This document shows, one piece after another, positions 7,682 through 15,743 of a stretch of DNA of 64,000 nucleotides. The notes under the pieces were generated by a model. The model saw nothing but the letters and a program-made list of their open reading frames with translations, was not told where the DNA came from and ran no database searches. A program made the translations under genes and the position numbers. Source of the stretch: Flagellimonas_B algarum (GTDB taxonomy: Bacteria; Bacteroidota; Bacteroidia; Flavobacteriales; Flavobacteriaceae); contig NZ_JBEVTG010000001.1 in the NCBI RefSeq assembly GCF_040513375.1, forward strand, positions 992,001-1,056,000, in the 5' to 3' direction. Within the stretch, counting starts at the first letter, position 1, and each line of letters starts with the position of its first letter.

Positions 7682-9034
7682 ATGTTCAAAAAAATATTGA
7701 TAGCCAATAGGGGGGAAATCGCACTTCGCGTCATCCGTACCTGTAAAGAAATGGGGATTAAGACGGTCGCGGTATATTCCAAAGCCGACGAGGAAAGCCT
7801 TCACGTCCGTTTCGCCGATGAGGCGGTATGTATCGGACCCGCTCCGAGTAAGGAATCCTATTTGAAGATCCCGAACATCATCGCCGCTGCCGAGATTACC
7901 AATGCGGATGCCATCCATCCAGGATATGGATTCTTGTCCGAGAATTCGAAATTCTCAAAAATCTGTGCAGAGCACGATATCAAGTTCATTGGGGCCTCTG
8001 GGGAACAGATCGATAAAATGGGAGACAAGGCCACGGCCAAAGAAACCATGAAGAAGGCGGGCGTGCCTACCATTCCTGGTTCCGAGGGCTTGTTGAAAGA
8101 CGCTGCCGACGCCAAGAAGGTCGCCAAGAAAATGGGATATCCCGTTATGATCAAAGCTACCGCCGGTGGTGGTGGTAAAGGGATGCGGGCCATTTGGAGC
8201 GAAGACGAATTGGAGAGCAATTTTGAAAGCGCCGTGCAAGAAGCGACTGCCGCTTTTGGAAACGGGGGCATGTATATGGAAAAATTGATCGAAGAACCGC
8301 GCCATATCGAAATCCAAGTGGTCGGAGATCAATACGGGAAAGCCTGTCACCTTTCTGAGCGGGATTGTTCTGTACAGCGTAGGCACCAGAAATTGACCGA
8401 AGAGACACCATCACCCTTTATGACCGATAAATTGCGGGAAGAAATGGGTGCTGCCGCGGTCAAAGCCGCTGAATACATTAAGTACGAAGGTGCGGGTACC
8501 GTCGAATTTTTGGTCGATAAACACCGGAACTTCTACTTTATGGAGATGAACACCCGGATCCAGGTCGAGCATCCGATTACCGAACAGGTCATCGATTACG
8601 ATTTGATCCGCGAGCAAATTTTGGTTGCCGGAGGGGTACCGATTTCTGGAAAGAACTACGTTCCGAAATTGCATTCGATCGAATGCCGTATCAACGCGGA
8701 AGACCCTTACAACGACTTTAGGCCGTCTCCCGGAAGGATTACGACCTTGCACACTCCTGGAGGTCATGGTATCCGATTGGATACGCACGTTTACGGCGGG
8801 TATATCATTCCCCCGAACTACGATTCGATGATCGCCAAGTTGATAACCACGGCCCAAACCAGGGAAGAGGCGATCAACAAAATGCGCAGGGCGCTGGACG
8901 AGTTCGTAATCGAAGGGGTGAAGACGACCATTCCATTCCATCGCCAGTTGATGGACCATCCTGATTATTTGGCCGGGAATTACACCACCAAGTTCATGGA
9001 AGATTTCGAAATGGACGATAAATACCAATATTAA
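7682..9034 (+). CDS. accC: Acetyl-CoA carboxylase, biotin carboxylase subunit
   Basis: 450 residues, normal length. Order: N-terminal domain with ILIANRGEIALR, ATP-grasp domain with the glycine-rich loop KATAGGGGKGMR (about residues 157-168), catalytic region EMNTRIQVEHPITEQV, and the C-terminal domain. It carboxylates the biotin on AccB using ATP and bicarbonate. The 77 bases between accB and accC hold no promoter match; they contain only a weak AACCCT/AGGGTT inverted repeat. A terminator follows seven bases after the stop. Confidence 0.97.
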   Translation: MFKKILIANRGEIALRVIRTCKEMGIKTVAVYSKADEESLHVRFADEAVCIGPAPSKESYLKIPNIIAAAEITNADAIHPGYGFLSENSKFSKICAEHDIKFIGASGEQIDKMGDKATAKETMKKAGVPTIPGSEGLLKDAADAKKVAKKMGYPVMIKATAGGGGKGMRAIWSEDELESNFESAVQEATAAFGNGGMYMEKLIEEPRHIEIQVVGDQYGKACHLSERDCSVQRRHQKLTEETPSPFMTDKLREEMGAAAVKAAEYIKYEGAGTVEFLVDKHRNFYFMEMNTRIQVEHPITEQVIDYDLIREQILVAGGVPISGKNYVPKLHSIECRINAEDPYNDFRPSPGRITTLHTPGGHGIRLDTHVYGGYIIPPNYDSMIAKLITTAQTREEAINKMRRALDEFVIEGVKTTIPFHRQLMDHPDYLAGNYTTKFMEDFEMDDKYQY

Positions 9035-9040
9035 GAGACG

Positions 9041-9064
9041 CCCCGACCTTGGTCGGGGTTTTTT
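9041..9064 (+). terminator. Rho-independent terminator after accC
   Basis: CCCCGACC and GGTCGGGG (9041-9058) form a perfect palindrome followed by six T. It ends only four bases before the next start codon. Confidence 0.88.
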
Positions 9065-9068
9065 GTAT

Positions 9069-10190
9069 ATGGAATTAAGCTATTGGGAACATAAAACCTG
9101 GTTTTCGAACGTCGATTTTACCGTTGTAGGCAGCGGTATCGTTGGCTTGAATTGTGCGATTGCCTTGAAGGATCGGTACCCTAAGGCCAAAGTCTTGGTC
9201 TTGGAGCGCGGCTCGCTACCTCAAGGGGCCAGCACCAAGAATGCGGGTTTTGCCTGTTTCGGGAGCATATCCGAAATCGTTGCCGATTTGAAACACCATA
9301 GCGAACAGGAAGTGTACGATTTGGTCGAACAACGCTGGCAGGGCATCCGTTCGCTGCGTTCCTTATTGGGTGATGAAGCGCTTTCTTATCAAAACCTGGG
9401 GGGACACGAACTGTTTTTAAAGAAAGATACCGCCTTGTTCGAATCGTGTAGTGACCAATTGGATCGAGTCAATGGGCTTTTGGAACCTATTTTCGGCCAA
9501 GACCCGTTTCGTAAGCAGCCGAACCGCTTTTCGTTCGAAGGCGTGTTAGACCATTATATTTCGCATCACTATGAAGGCCAAATCGACACCGGTCACATGA
9601 TGCAACAGTTGCTGCTTATGGCTCAAGGCAAGGGCATATTGCTCCTCAATCGAATCGAGGTGACCGCTTTTGAGGATTTAGGTGCTAAGGTAGCGGTACA
9701 AACCGATGGTTTTGATTTTGAGACCGGCACCTTGTGCGTGGCCACCAATGGATTCGCCCAACGGTTATTGAATGAAACCGTTGATCCGGCCAGGGCCCAG
9801 GTCTTGATCACCGAACCCATTGCAAACCTTCATATCAAGGGTACTTTCCATTTCGATGAGGGCTATTATTATTTTAGGAACATTGATGACCGAATCCTGT
9901 TCGGAGGAGGCCGCAATCTCGATTTCGAAGGCGAAACGACCGATCATTTTGGCCAGACCGAAGTCATCCAAGCCCAGCTCGAACGGTTGTTGAGAGACAT
10001 CATCCTTCCGAATAACAAGATAGCCATCGATCAAAGATGGAGTGGGATCATGGGTGTGGGAACACAGAAAAAACCCATCATCAAAGCCCTTTCGAACAGG
10101 GTGTTCTGCGGGGTCAGGTTAGGAGGTATGGGCGTCGCCATCGGAAGCCATGTCGGGCAGCAGTTGGCCCAATTGGCGAACAAGGCTTAG
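9069..10190 (+). CDS. FAD-dependent amino-acid oxidase family (DAO) protein
   Basis: 373 residues from the ATG at 9069; a TTG at 9063 is in frame but lies inside the terminator T-run. The N-terminus has the FAD-binding Rossmann loop VVGSGIVGLNCAIAL, then RGSLPQGASTKNAGF typical of the DAO family of D-amino-acid/glycine oxidases and related dehydrogenases. The C-terminal GVRLGGMGVAIGS closes the FAD site. The substrate is unknown. There is no room for its own promoter between the accC terminator and its start, so it depends on readthrough or a promoter within accC. It converges with the ABC ATPase gene, overlapping by four bases. Confidence 0.85.
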   Translation: MELSYWEHKTWFSNVDFTVVGSGIVGLNCAIALKDRYPKAKVLVLERGSLPQGASTKNAGFACFGSISEIVADLKHHSEQEVYDLVEQRWQGIRSLRSLLGDEALSYQNLGGHELFLKKDTALFESCSDQLDRVNGLLEPIFGQDPFRKQPNRFSFEGVLDHYISHHYEGQIDTGHMMQQLLLMAQGKGILLLNRIEVTAFEDLGAKVAVQTDGFDFETGTLCVATNGFAQRLLNETVDPARAQVLITEPIANLHIKGTFHFDEGYYYFRNIDDRILFGGGRNLDFEGETTDHFGQTEVIQAQLERLLRDIILPNNKIAIDQRWSGIMGVGTQKKPIIKALSNRVFCGVRLGGMGVAIGSHVGQQLAQLANKA

Positions 10191-10849
10191 ACCATACGAC
10201 CGTCCAACAAATTGATCGTTCGCGAACCGTAAGCGGCGTTCTTTTCCGAATGGGTCACTTGAATGATGGTCACCCCATCTTGGTTCAATTGTTTGAACAA
10301 TTCCATGATTTCTTCCCCTTGTTTCGAATTCAGGTTTCCCGTGGGCTCGTCGGCCAGTAAAAGCTTGGGTTTTGAGATAAGGGCCCGGGCGACACCCACC
10401 AATTGTTGTTGACCACCGCTCAACTGGGCCGGAAACAGGTCTTTCTTGCCGACGATATTGAATCGATCCAACATATCGGCAACCATGGCCTTGCGCTCTG
10501 AACCTTTGTATTTTTTATACAATAAGGGCATTTCAAGGTTTTCTTGCACAGTAAGGTCATCAAGAAGGTGATACGCCTGGAAAACGAAACCGATGTACTC
10601 TTTATAGAGGTTCGAACGGTGCTTTTCCTTTAGGGTGTGTACCGATTCATCAAGGAAGTTATACTCCCCTTCGTCGAATTGGTCCAACATTCCGATCACG
10701 TTGAGCAAGGTCGATTTTCCCGACCCCGAAGGACCCATCACCGAGATGAACTCCCCTTCCTCGACGGAAAAGTTGATGTCTTTCAATAAAAAGATACGTT
10801 GGCCACCGGAGTTGACCCATTTGAAGATGTTATTTAGTTCTAATAGCAT
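10187..10849 (-). CDS. ABC transporter ATP-binding protein (MacB/LolD type), last gene of the permease array
   Basis: 220 residues, a stand-alone ATPase. Walker A is GPSGSGKST, the Q-loop lies in GFVFQAYHLL, the signature is LSGGQQQLVGVARAL, Walker B is LLLADEPTG and the H-loop is in VTHSEK. It differs from the first ATPase of the cluster: the signature helix has LVGVARAL instead of RVAISRA and the D-loop has Asn (GNLNS) where Asp is usual. It starts 46 bases after the tenth permease stop and is probably the last cistron, so it most likely powers the four nearer permeases. Its stop overlaps the FAD oxidoreductase stop region. Confidence 0.92.
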   Translation of the reverse strand: MLLELNNIFKWVNSGGQRIFLLKDINFSVEEGEFISVMGPSGSGKSTLLNVIGMLDQFDEGEYNFLDESVHTLKEKHRSNLYKEYIGFVFQAYHLLDDLTVQENLEMPLLYKKYKGSERKAMVADMLDRFNIVGKKDLFPAQLSGGQQQLVGVARALISKPKLLLADEPTGNLNSKQGEEIMELFKQLNQDGVTIIQVTHSEKNAAYGSRTINLLDGRMV

Positions 10850-10895
10850 GGTCTAAACTTATTTATTCTTTTCGTAATTCGGGCGAAAAACCCGT

Positions 10896-13271
10896 TTATT
10901 CATTATGCAGGATTTCGGCCGGGTTCGTTCTAGCAGCCCGTATCGCTTGGCTGCTAACGGTCAAGATGGCAATGGCCAAGGCTATGGTTCCGGAAAGAAC
11001 GAAATACCAGACGTTCAATGGAATATGGAAGGCGAATTGCGACAACCAGTCTTTGGCCAGAAGATACGCAACGGGTAAGGCGATGCACATGGCGATCAAA
11101 ACGAGTTTCACGAATTCGCTCGATAACATCAGGGTGACCTGCTGTGCGGTTTGGCCCAATACCTTGCGAATACCGATTTCCTTTTGTCGTCGTTCGGCCG
11201 AAAAGGTCGCCAGACCGAAAAGACCCAGACAAGAAATCAAAATGGCCATGATGGCGAAATACTTCGATAGGGTCGATACCCGTTGTTCAGAGCGATATAA
11301 AGCTTCGTACTGGCTATCCAAGAAGCGGAAATCGAATTCGAGACCGGGGTTGAACTCCGCATATAGTTTTGTCAGGGCAGTGATGGTGGCTTGTTCTTGA
11401 CCGGCTTTGATCTTCACGACCAAATTACTCACCCATTCAGTGCGACACAATAAAGCCATAGGGGCGATGTCGTTATAGAGCGATTGGATGTTGAAGTCTT
11501 TCACAACACCAATGATCTCACGGTTAGGACCCCGCATGTCGATTACGGTACCAATCGGGTTCTCAAGCCCCATGACCTTAACGGCGGTTTCGTTAAGAAT
11601 GATCTTGTTTTCATTATCGGGACGCTCATTGATATAGCTACGCCCTTCTTTGAGTTCGATACCCATGGTTTCGATGAATTCAGGCCCCACATGCGCATGC
11701 CGGAAGGTGATGTCCTTAGAAGCTTCGGATTGACCGGGCCAGGTATGCCCGCTGGAGGCGTTGCTGAAATTGGTCATTCCCCCTTGCATATAAGTAGCAT
11801 TGACGACACCTGGCAGTTCTTTGGCCTCGGTCAAGAAGGCATCCATATTGTTGATCAGGGCATCTTGTCGTTCGAAAACAATCACATTATCGGTATCATA
11901 GCCCAGGTTTTTGGATTGGATGTAATTCAACTGGTTGTAAATCACACTGACCGCAACGATCAATAGGATCGACACGCTAAATTGAAAAACGACCAGTCCC
12001 TTGCGTACCATCAACTCGGTAAAAGAACTACTGGTGGTACCTTTGATGATCTTAACAGGGTCGAATTTGGTCAGGTACAAGGCCGGGTAACTTCCAGAGA
12101 ACAGTCCGGTGATCAATGTGATTAGAACGAGCACCGTCAAGGCTGACCCCTCAATCCCAAATTCGAGCTCCTTACCGGTGACTGAATTGAACCAGGGTAA
12201 TAAAAGGGTAGCCAGGAGTATGGCGACCCCCAAGGAAAAGAATGCAAGCAAGATGGATTCGGATAGGAATTGAACGATCAAGGTCCTTCGTTTGGCCCCA
12301 ATGGCTTTTTTGACCCCAACTTCTTTCAATCGTCTCGAAGCCCTTGCTGTCGAAAGGTTCATAAAGTTGATGCACGCAATACAAAGGACGAATAGGGCCA
12401 CGATGGAGAAGAGGATGACATAGTTGATACGGCCACCGGCTTGTTGGCCATTGACGAACCTACTGTATAGGTAATTGTCGCTGAACTTGGTAAAGAGCAC
12501 TTCGTCTTTCACATATTCACTGCGCTCAGCGATAAAGCTTTTCATTTTTTCATTGAACTGGTCGATATCCGTTTCAGGACGCAGCAAGGCGTAGACACTT
12601 GAACTATTGCTGTACCATGCGATATCATTGGGGTCACGGTATTTTAAAAAGGTCCTAAATGGCAATATGAAATCGAAGCGCTCCGAAGAATGCTTCGGTA
12701 CTTCAAAGACCCCGGAAACCGTGAAAACTTCATCGATACCTTCTTCACCTTCCTTAATCGAGAGGCTTTTTCCCACTACTTCGACCCCGGCACCGAAGAA
12801 GTTCTCTGCCAAGGCTTTTGAGATCAACACCGAGTTCACATCCGTTAGTACCGTATTGGCATCGCCGGTTAAGAGCGGATAGGAAAACACCTTGAAGAAA
12901 TCGTCGCTGGCCATGATGCCGAAAGCGCTTAGTTTCTTGTTATCGGATTCCAATCGCGCATTATTATCAAATTCATAGATCGCTGTGGCCAACTCAACTT
13001 CGGGTACTTCCTCTTGCAGGGCGGTCAACATCAGACTCGAATTGGCGGAGGAGGTAAACACACCTTGTGCACCTACAGGAAAGGTGCGGCGTACCTGATA
13101 CAAACGTTCATCGTTCTCATGGAATTTATCAGTGGCCATTTCATCGGATACCCATAGGAAAACCAACAGTACACAGACCAGACCGGATGAAAGTCCGACC
13201 AAATTGATCGTAAACGTACTTTTGTGCCTTTTAATGTTCCGGATAAAGAACAGGAGATTGTGTTTCAACAT
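10896..13271 (-). CDS. ABC transporter permease, FtsX/MacB type (array copy 10)
   Basis: 791 residues, eight predicted helices: one near residues 20-42, three in the region about 285-400, one near 425-447 and three in the last 120 residues. Two periplasmic MacB-like core domains lie between. The first inner motif is RRLKEVGVKKAIGAKR, where Lys replaces the usual Arg; the second is KEIGIRKVLGQTAQQ. The C-terminus is NPAEILHNE instead of the SLRTE of most other copies. Its leader lacks the A6CGA element found before several sister genes. It is followed by the second ATPase, its likely partner. Confidence 0.9.
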   Translation of the reverse strand: MLKHNLLFFIRNIKRHKSTFTINLVGLSSGLVCVLLVFLWVSDEMATDKFHENDERLYQVRRTFPVGAQGVFTSSANSSLMLTALQEEVPEVELATAIYEFDNNARLESDNKKLSAFGIMASDDFFKVFSYPLLTGDANTVLTDVNSVLISKALAENFFGAGVEVVGKSLSIKEGEEGIDEVFTVSGVFEVPKHSSERFDFILPFRTFLKYRDPNDIAWYSNSSSVYALLRPETDIDQFNEKMKSFIAERSEYVKDEVLFTKFSDNYLYSRFVNGQQAGGRINYVILFSIVALFVLCIACINFMNLSTARASRRLKEVGVKKAIGAKRRTLIVQFLSESILLAFFSLGVAILLATLLLPWFNSVTGKELEFGIEGSALTVLVLITLITGLFSGSYPALYLTKFDPVKIIKGTTSSSFTELMVRKGLVVFQFSVSILLIVAVSVIYNQLNYIQSKNLGYDTDNVIVFERQDALINNMDAFLTEAKELPGVVNATYMQGGMTNFSNASSGHTWPGQSEASKDITFRHAHVGPEFIETMGIELKEGRSYINERPDNENKIILNETAVKVMGLENPIGTVIDMRGPNREIIGVVKDFNIQSLYNDIAPMALLCRTEWVSNLVVKIKAGQEQATITALTKLYAEFNPGLEFDFRFLDSQYEALYRSEQRVSTLSKYFAIMAILISCLGLFGLATFSAERRQKEIGIRKVLGQTAQQVTLMLSSEFVKLVLIAMCIALPVAYLLAKDWLSQFAFHIPLNVWYFVLSGTIALAIAILTVSSQAIRAARTNPAEILHNE

Positions 13272-13310
13272 GTGCTGTGTTTTAAGTGATGGCTCAAAAA
13301 GTGGACGATA

Positions 13311-15725
13311 TCATTCATTTCGCAAAGCGTCTAAGGGATTGGACACCGCAGCTTTGATCGTTCGGGTGCTAATGGTCAACAGGGCAATGATCAAGGCGAA
13401 CAAGCCGGCCAAGGCAAAGAAAGACCAGTCCAAATCAATGCGATAGGTATATTGTTGCAGCCAACTTTGGGCAAACCACCAGGCCGCAGGGGACGCGATC
13501 AAGAAGGCCAGAAAGACCAATCGCAAAAAGTCCTTGGTCAAAATATAGGTGATCGAACCGACACTGGCGCCGATGACCTTGCGAATACCGATTTCCTTGG
13601 TACGTTCGTTGACGATGAGCAATGACATGGCGAACAAACCGATACAGCTCAACACGATCGCAATGATCGACCCACTTGTGATCAAGGAAGCGATGTTCCT
13701 TTCTTTTCGGAAGGTGCGATCGACATTTTCATCGAGGAACGACCCCAGAAAAAGGGCATTGGGTTCGATTTTCTTGTATGCCGCTTCAACAGCTTCGACC
13801 CCCTGCATCAAAAGGTTAGGGGCGACACGAACGTAGGCGTATTGAAGGGCTTCTTCCCGATCTAAGAAGAGGGTCAATGGCTCAATGCTTTTTGAAAGAT
13901 CTTGGAAGTTATAGTCTTTCAATACCCCGATCACCTGGTAGTTCAAGCTGTCGGTCACCGGAATAAAAGCGGTCAACGGTTGGTCTTCACCCATTTCTTG
14001 TGCCATGCGCTCATTGATCAAAACGGCATGCTTATCATTCTCTCGGGTCGTATCGAAATCCCTGCCTTCGACCAATTCGAGGCCTAGGGTCTTTACATAG
14101 TCGTAATCGACGGTAAGGGTATTGGTCTTGATACCTTTTCCTTTATAGCCGAAGCCCCAAACACTGGTATAGCGGCTTCCGTCCTTACCCCTGCCCAGAT
14201 TGTTGTCAGCCGCGGTAATATCGACGATTTCGGGCCTTCCGCGTAGTTCTTCACGCAACAATTTAACCGCATCATAGCTGTTTCTTTTACCCTCCAACGG
14301 AAAGGAAAGTACCTGGGCCTTGTCGAAGCCAAGATCTTTGTTGCGCATAAAATCGACCTGCCCCCAAAGGATGAGGGTTCCGCTGATCAATAGAATGGCA
14401 ATACTGAATTGCAATACGATCAAGGCATCGCGCACCCGGTTTTTACCGGTTAACTCCAGCTTGCCTTTCAAAGACTGTATGGTGCCCAATCGGCTCAATA
14501 AGGTGGCCGGGTAGCCCCCCACTATCAGGGTTATCAACAATACGATTCCCAAGGTGGCCAAGATGATCTTGGCCGAAAGCAATACTTCAAAAGTAGCGGA
14601 GGTACGGAACAGGGTCTGGAATTCATCCAGGGCGAGACCACTTAAGGCCAAGCCAAGCGCCAATGCCATTCCGAAAACGAATAAGCTTTCCCCCCAAAAC
14701 TGGAAGAACAGTTGTTTTTTGTCGGCCCCCAAGGTTTTTCGCATCCCGATTTCACGCAGCCTATGGGCGCTTTTGGCGAGACTCATATTGATGAAATTGA
14801 CCGAGGCGATGAACAAGATGACGAAGGCGATGCCTAAAATCAGGTAGACGTTCGAACGACTGGTTTCGGCACGCCCCTGGGCATAGGTGGTAAAGGCGAT
14901 GTCTTTAATCGGGAGCAATCCCAATTGCAGGTAATTTCCGAATTCATTTGGGTTGGCCCCGTCACGCTTTAGCCCTTCAATGGAGTTGCTGTAATGCAGG
15001 TTGGTAAACGCATGGCTGTTGCGTTCGACTTGATCTGCGGCAACGCCGTCTTGCAATTGCACATAGACTTCATGGTATTGCGCCCCCCATCGTTCTTTGG
15101 TTGCTTCATAGGAAGGGTTTTTTTCAAAAGGCAACACCATTTGAAAATCCATAGTACTTTGATCGGGGCAGTCGATAATCACATCGCGCACCGTAAACGG
15201 CACGTCGGCCCCATTGATTTGGACGTTGACGGTCTTGCCGATCGCCTCTTCTTCACCGAACAGCGCTTGGGCGCCTTCTTCGGTCAAGACCACCGAAGAA
15301 ATATCACGGAGCGTTTTCGTATCCTTGCCTTTGATACTCGGAAAACTGAACATTTCGAGAAAGGAGGCATCCGTCCAAAGAATATCCATATTCAGTTCCT
15401 TGTCTTGGTAATTGGCCACCACATCGTCTTCCAAAACCCTTGCTGTACGGGCTATTCCAGGCACCTCATCGTGCAGGGCCCGCGCAAAAGGGGTAGGTTG
15501 GCTGGTGCCTACTTCTGTGCCGTTGGGAATTTGCCAGGTGATGTAGGTAAGGAACAGCGAGTCGCCGTTCTCATGAAACCCATCGGTAGCCAGATCGTGT
15601 ACCGAATTCATGGTCAATAGCGTCGCTACACCAAAAGCGACCGAAAGCCCGATAAGGTTAATCGCGGTGAAAACCCGATTTTTCCAAAGGTTGCGAAGGG
15701 CGATTTTCATATAGTTCTTGAACAT
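13311..15725 (-). CDS. ABC transporter permease, FtsX/MacB type (array copy 9)
   Basis: 804 residues with the same duplicated helix/periplasmic-domain plan as its neighbours. The N-terminus is MFKNYMKIALRNLWKNRVFT, the middle motif is RLREIGMRKTLGADKK and the late one KEIGIRKVIGASVGS; it ends PLDALRNE. The middle membrane segment carries SVNFINMSLAKSA where most copies have CINFMNLSTA, marking it as one of the more divergent members. The start at 15725 is preceded by an A-run followed by CGA (plus-strand 15732-15740) six bases from the ATG, as in other array genes. It begins 18 bases after the stop of copy 8. Confidence 0.9.
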   Translation of the reverse strand: MFKNYMKIALRNLWKNRVFTAINLIGLSVAFGVATLLTMNSVHDLATDGFHENGDSLFLTYITWQIPNGTEVGTSQPTPFARALHDEVPGIARTARVLEDDVVANYQDKELNMDILWTDASFLEMFSFPSIKGKDTKTLRDISSVVLTEEGAQALFGEEEAIGKTVNVQINGADVPFTVRDVIIDCPDQSTMDFQMVLPFEKNPSYEATKERWGAQYHEVYVQLQDGVAADQVERNSHAFTNLHYSNSIEGLKRDGANPNEFGNYLQLGLLPIKDIAFTTYAQGRAETSRSNVYLILGIAFVILFIASVNFINMSLAKSAHRLREIGMRKTLGADKKQLFFQFWGESLFVFGMALALGLALSGLALDEFQTLFRTSATFEVLLSAKIILATLGIVLLITLIVGGYPATLLSRLGTIQSLKGKLELTGKNRVRDALIVLQFSIAILLISGTLILWGQVDFMRNKDLGFDKAQVLSFPLEGKRNSYDAVKLLREELRGRPEIVDITAADNNLGRGKDGSRYTSVWGFGYKGKGIKTNTLTVDYDYVKTLGLELVEGRDFDTTRENDKHAVLINERMAQEMGEDQPLTAFIPVTDSLNYQVIGVLKDYNFQDLSKSIEPLTLFLDREEALQYAYVRVAPNLLMQGVEAVEAAYKKIEPNALFLGSFLDENVDRTFRKERNIASLITSGSIIAIVLSCIGLFAMSLLIVNERTKEIGIRKVIGASVGSITYILTKDFLRLVFLAFLIASPAAWWFAQSWLQQYTYRIDLDWSFFALAGLFALIIALLTISTRTIKAAVSNPLDALRNE

Positions 15726-15743
15726 GTGCTTTCGTTTTTTTGC

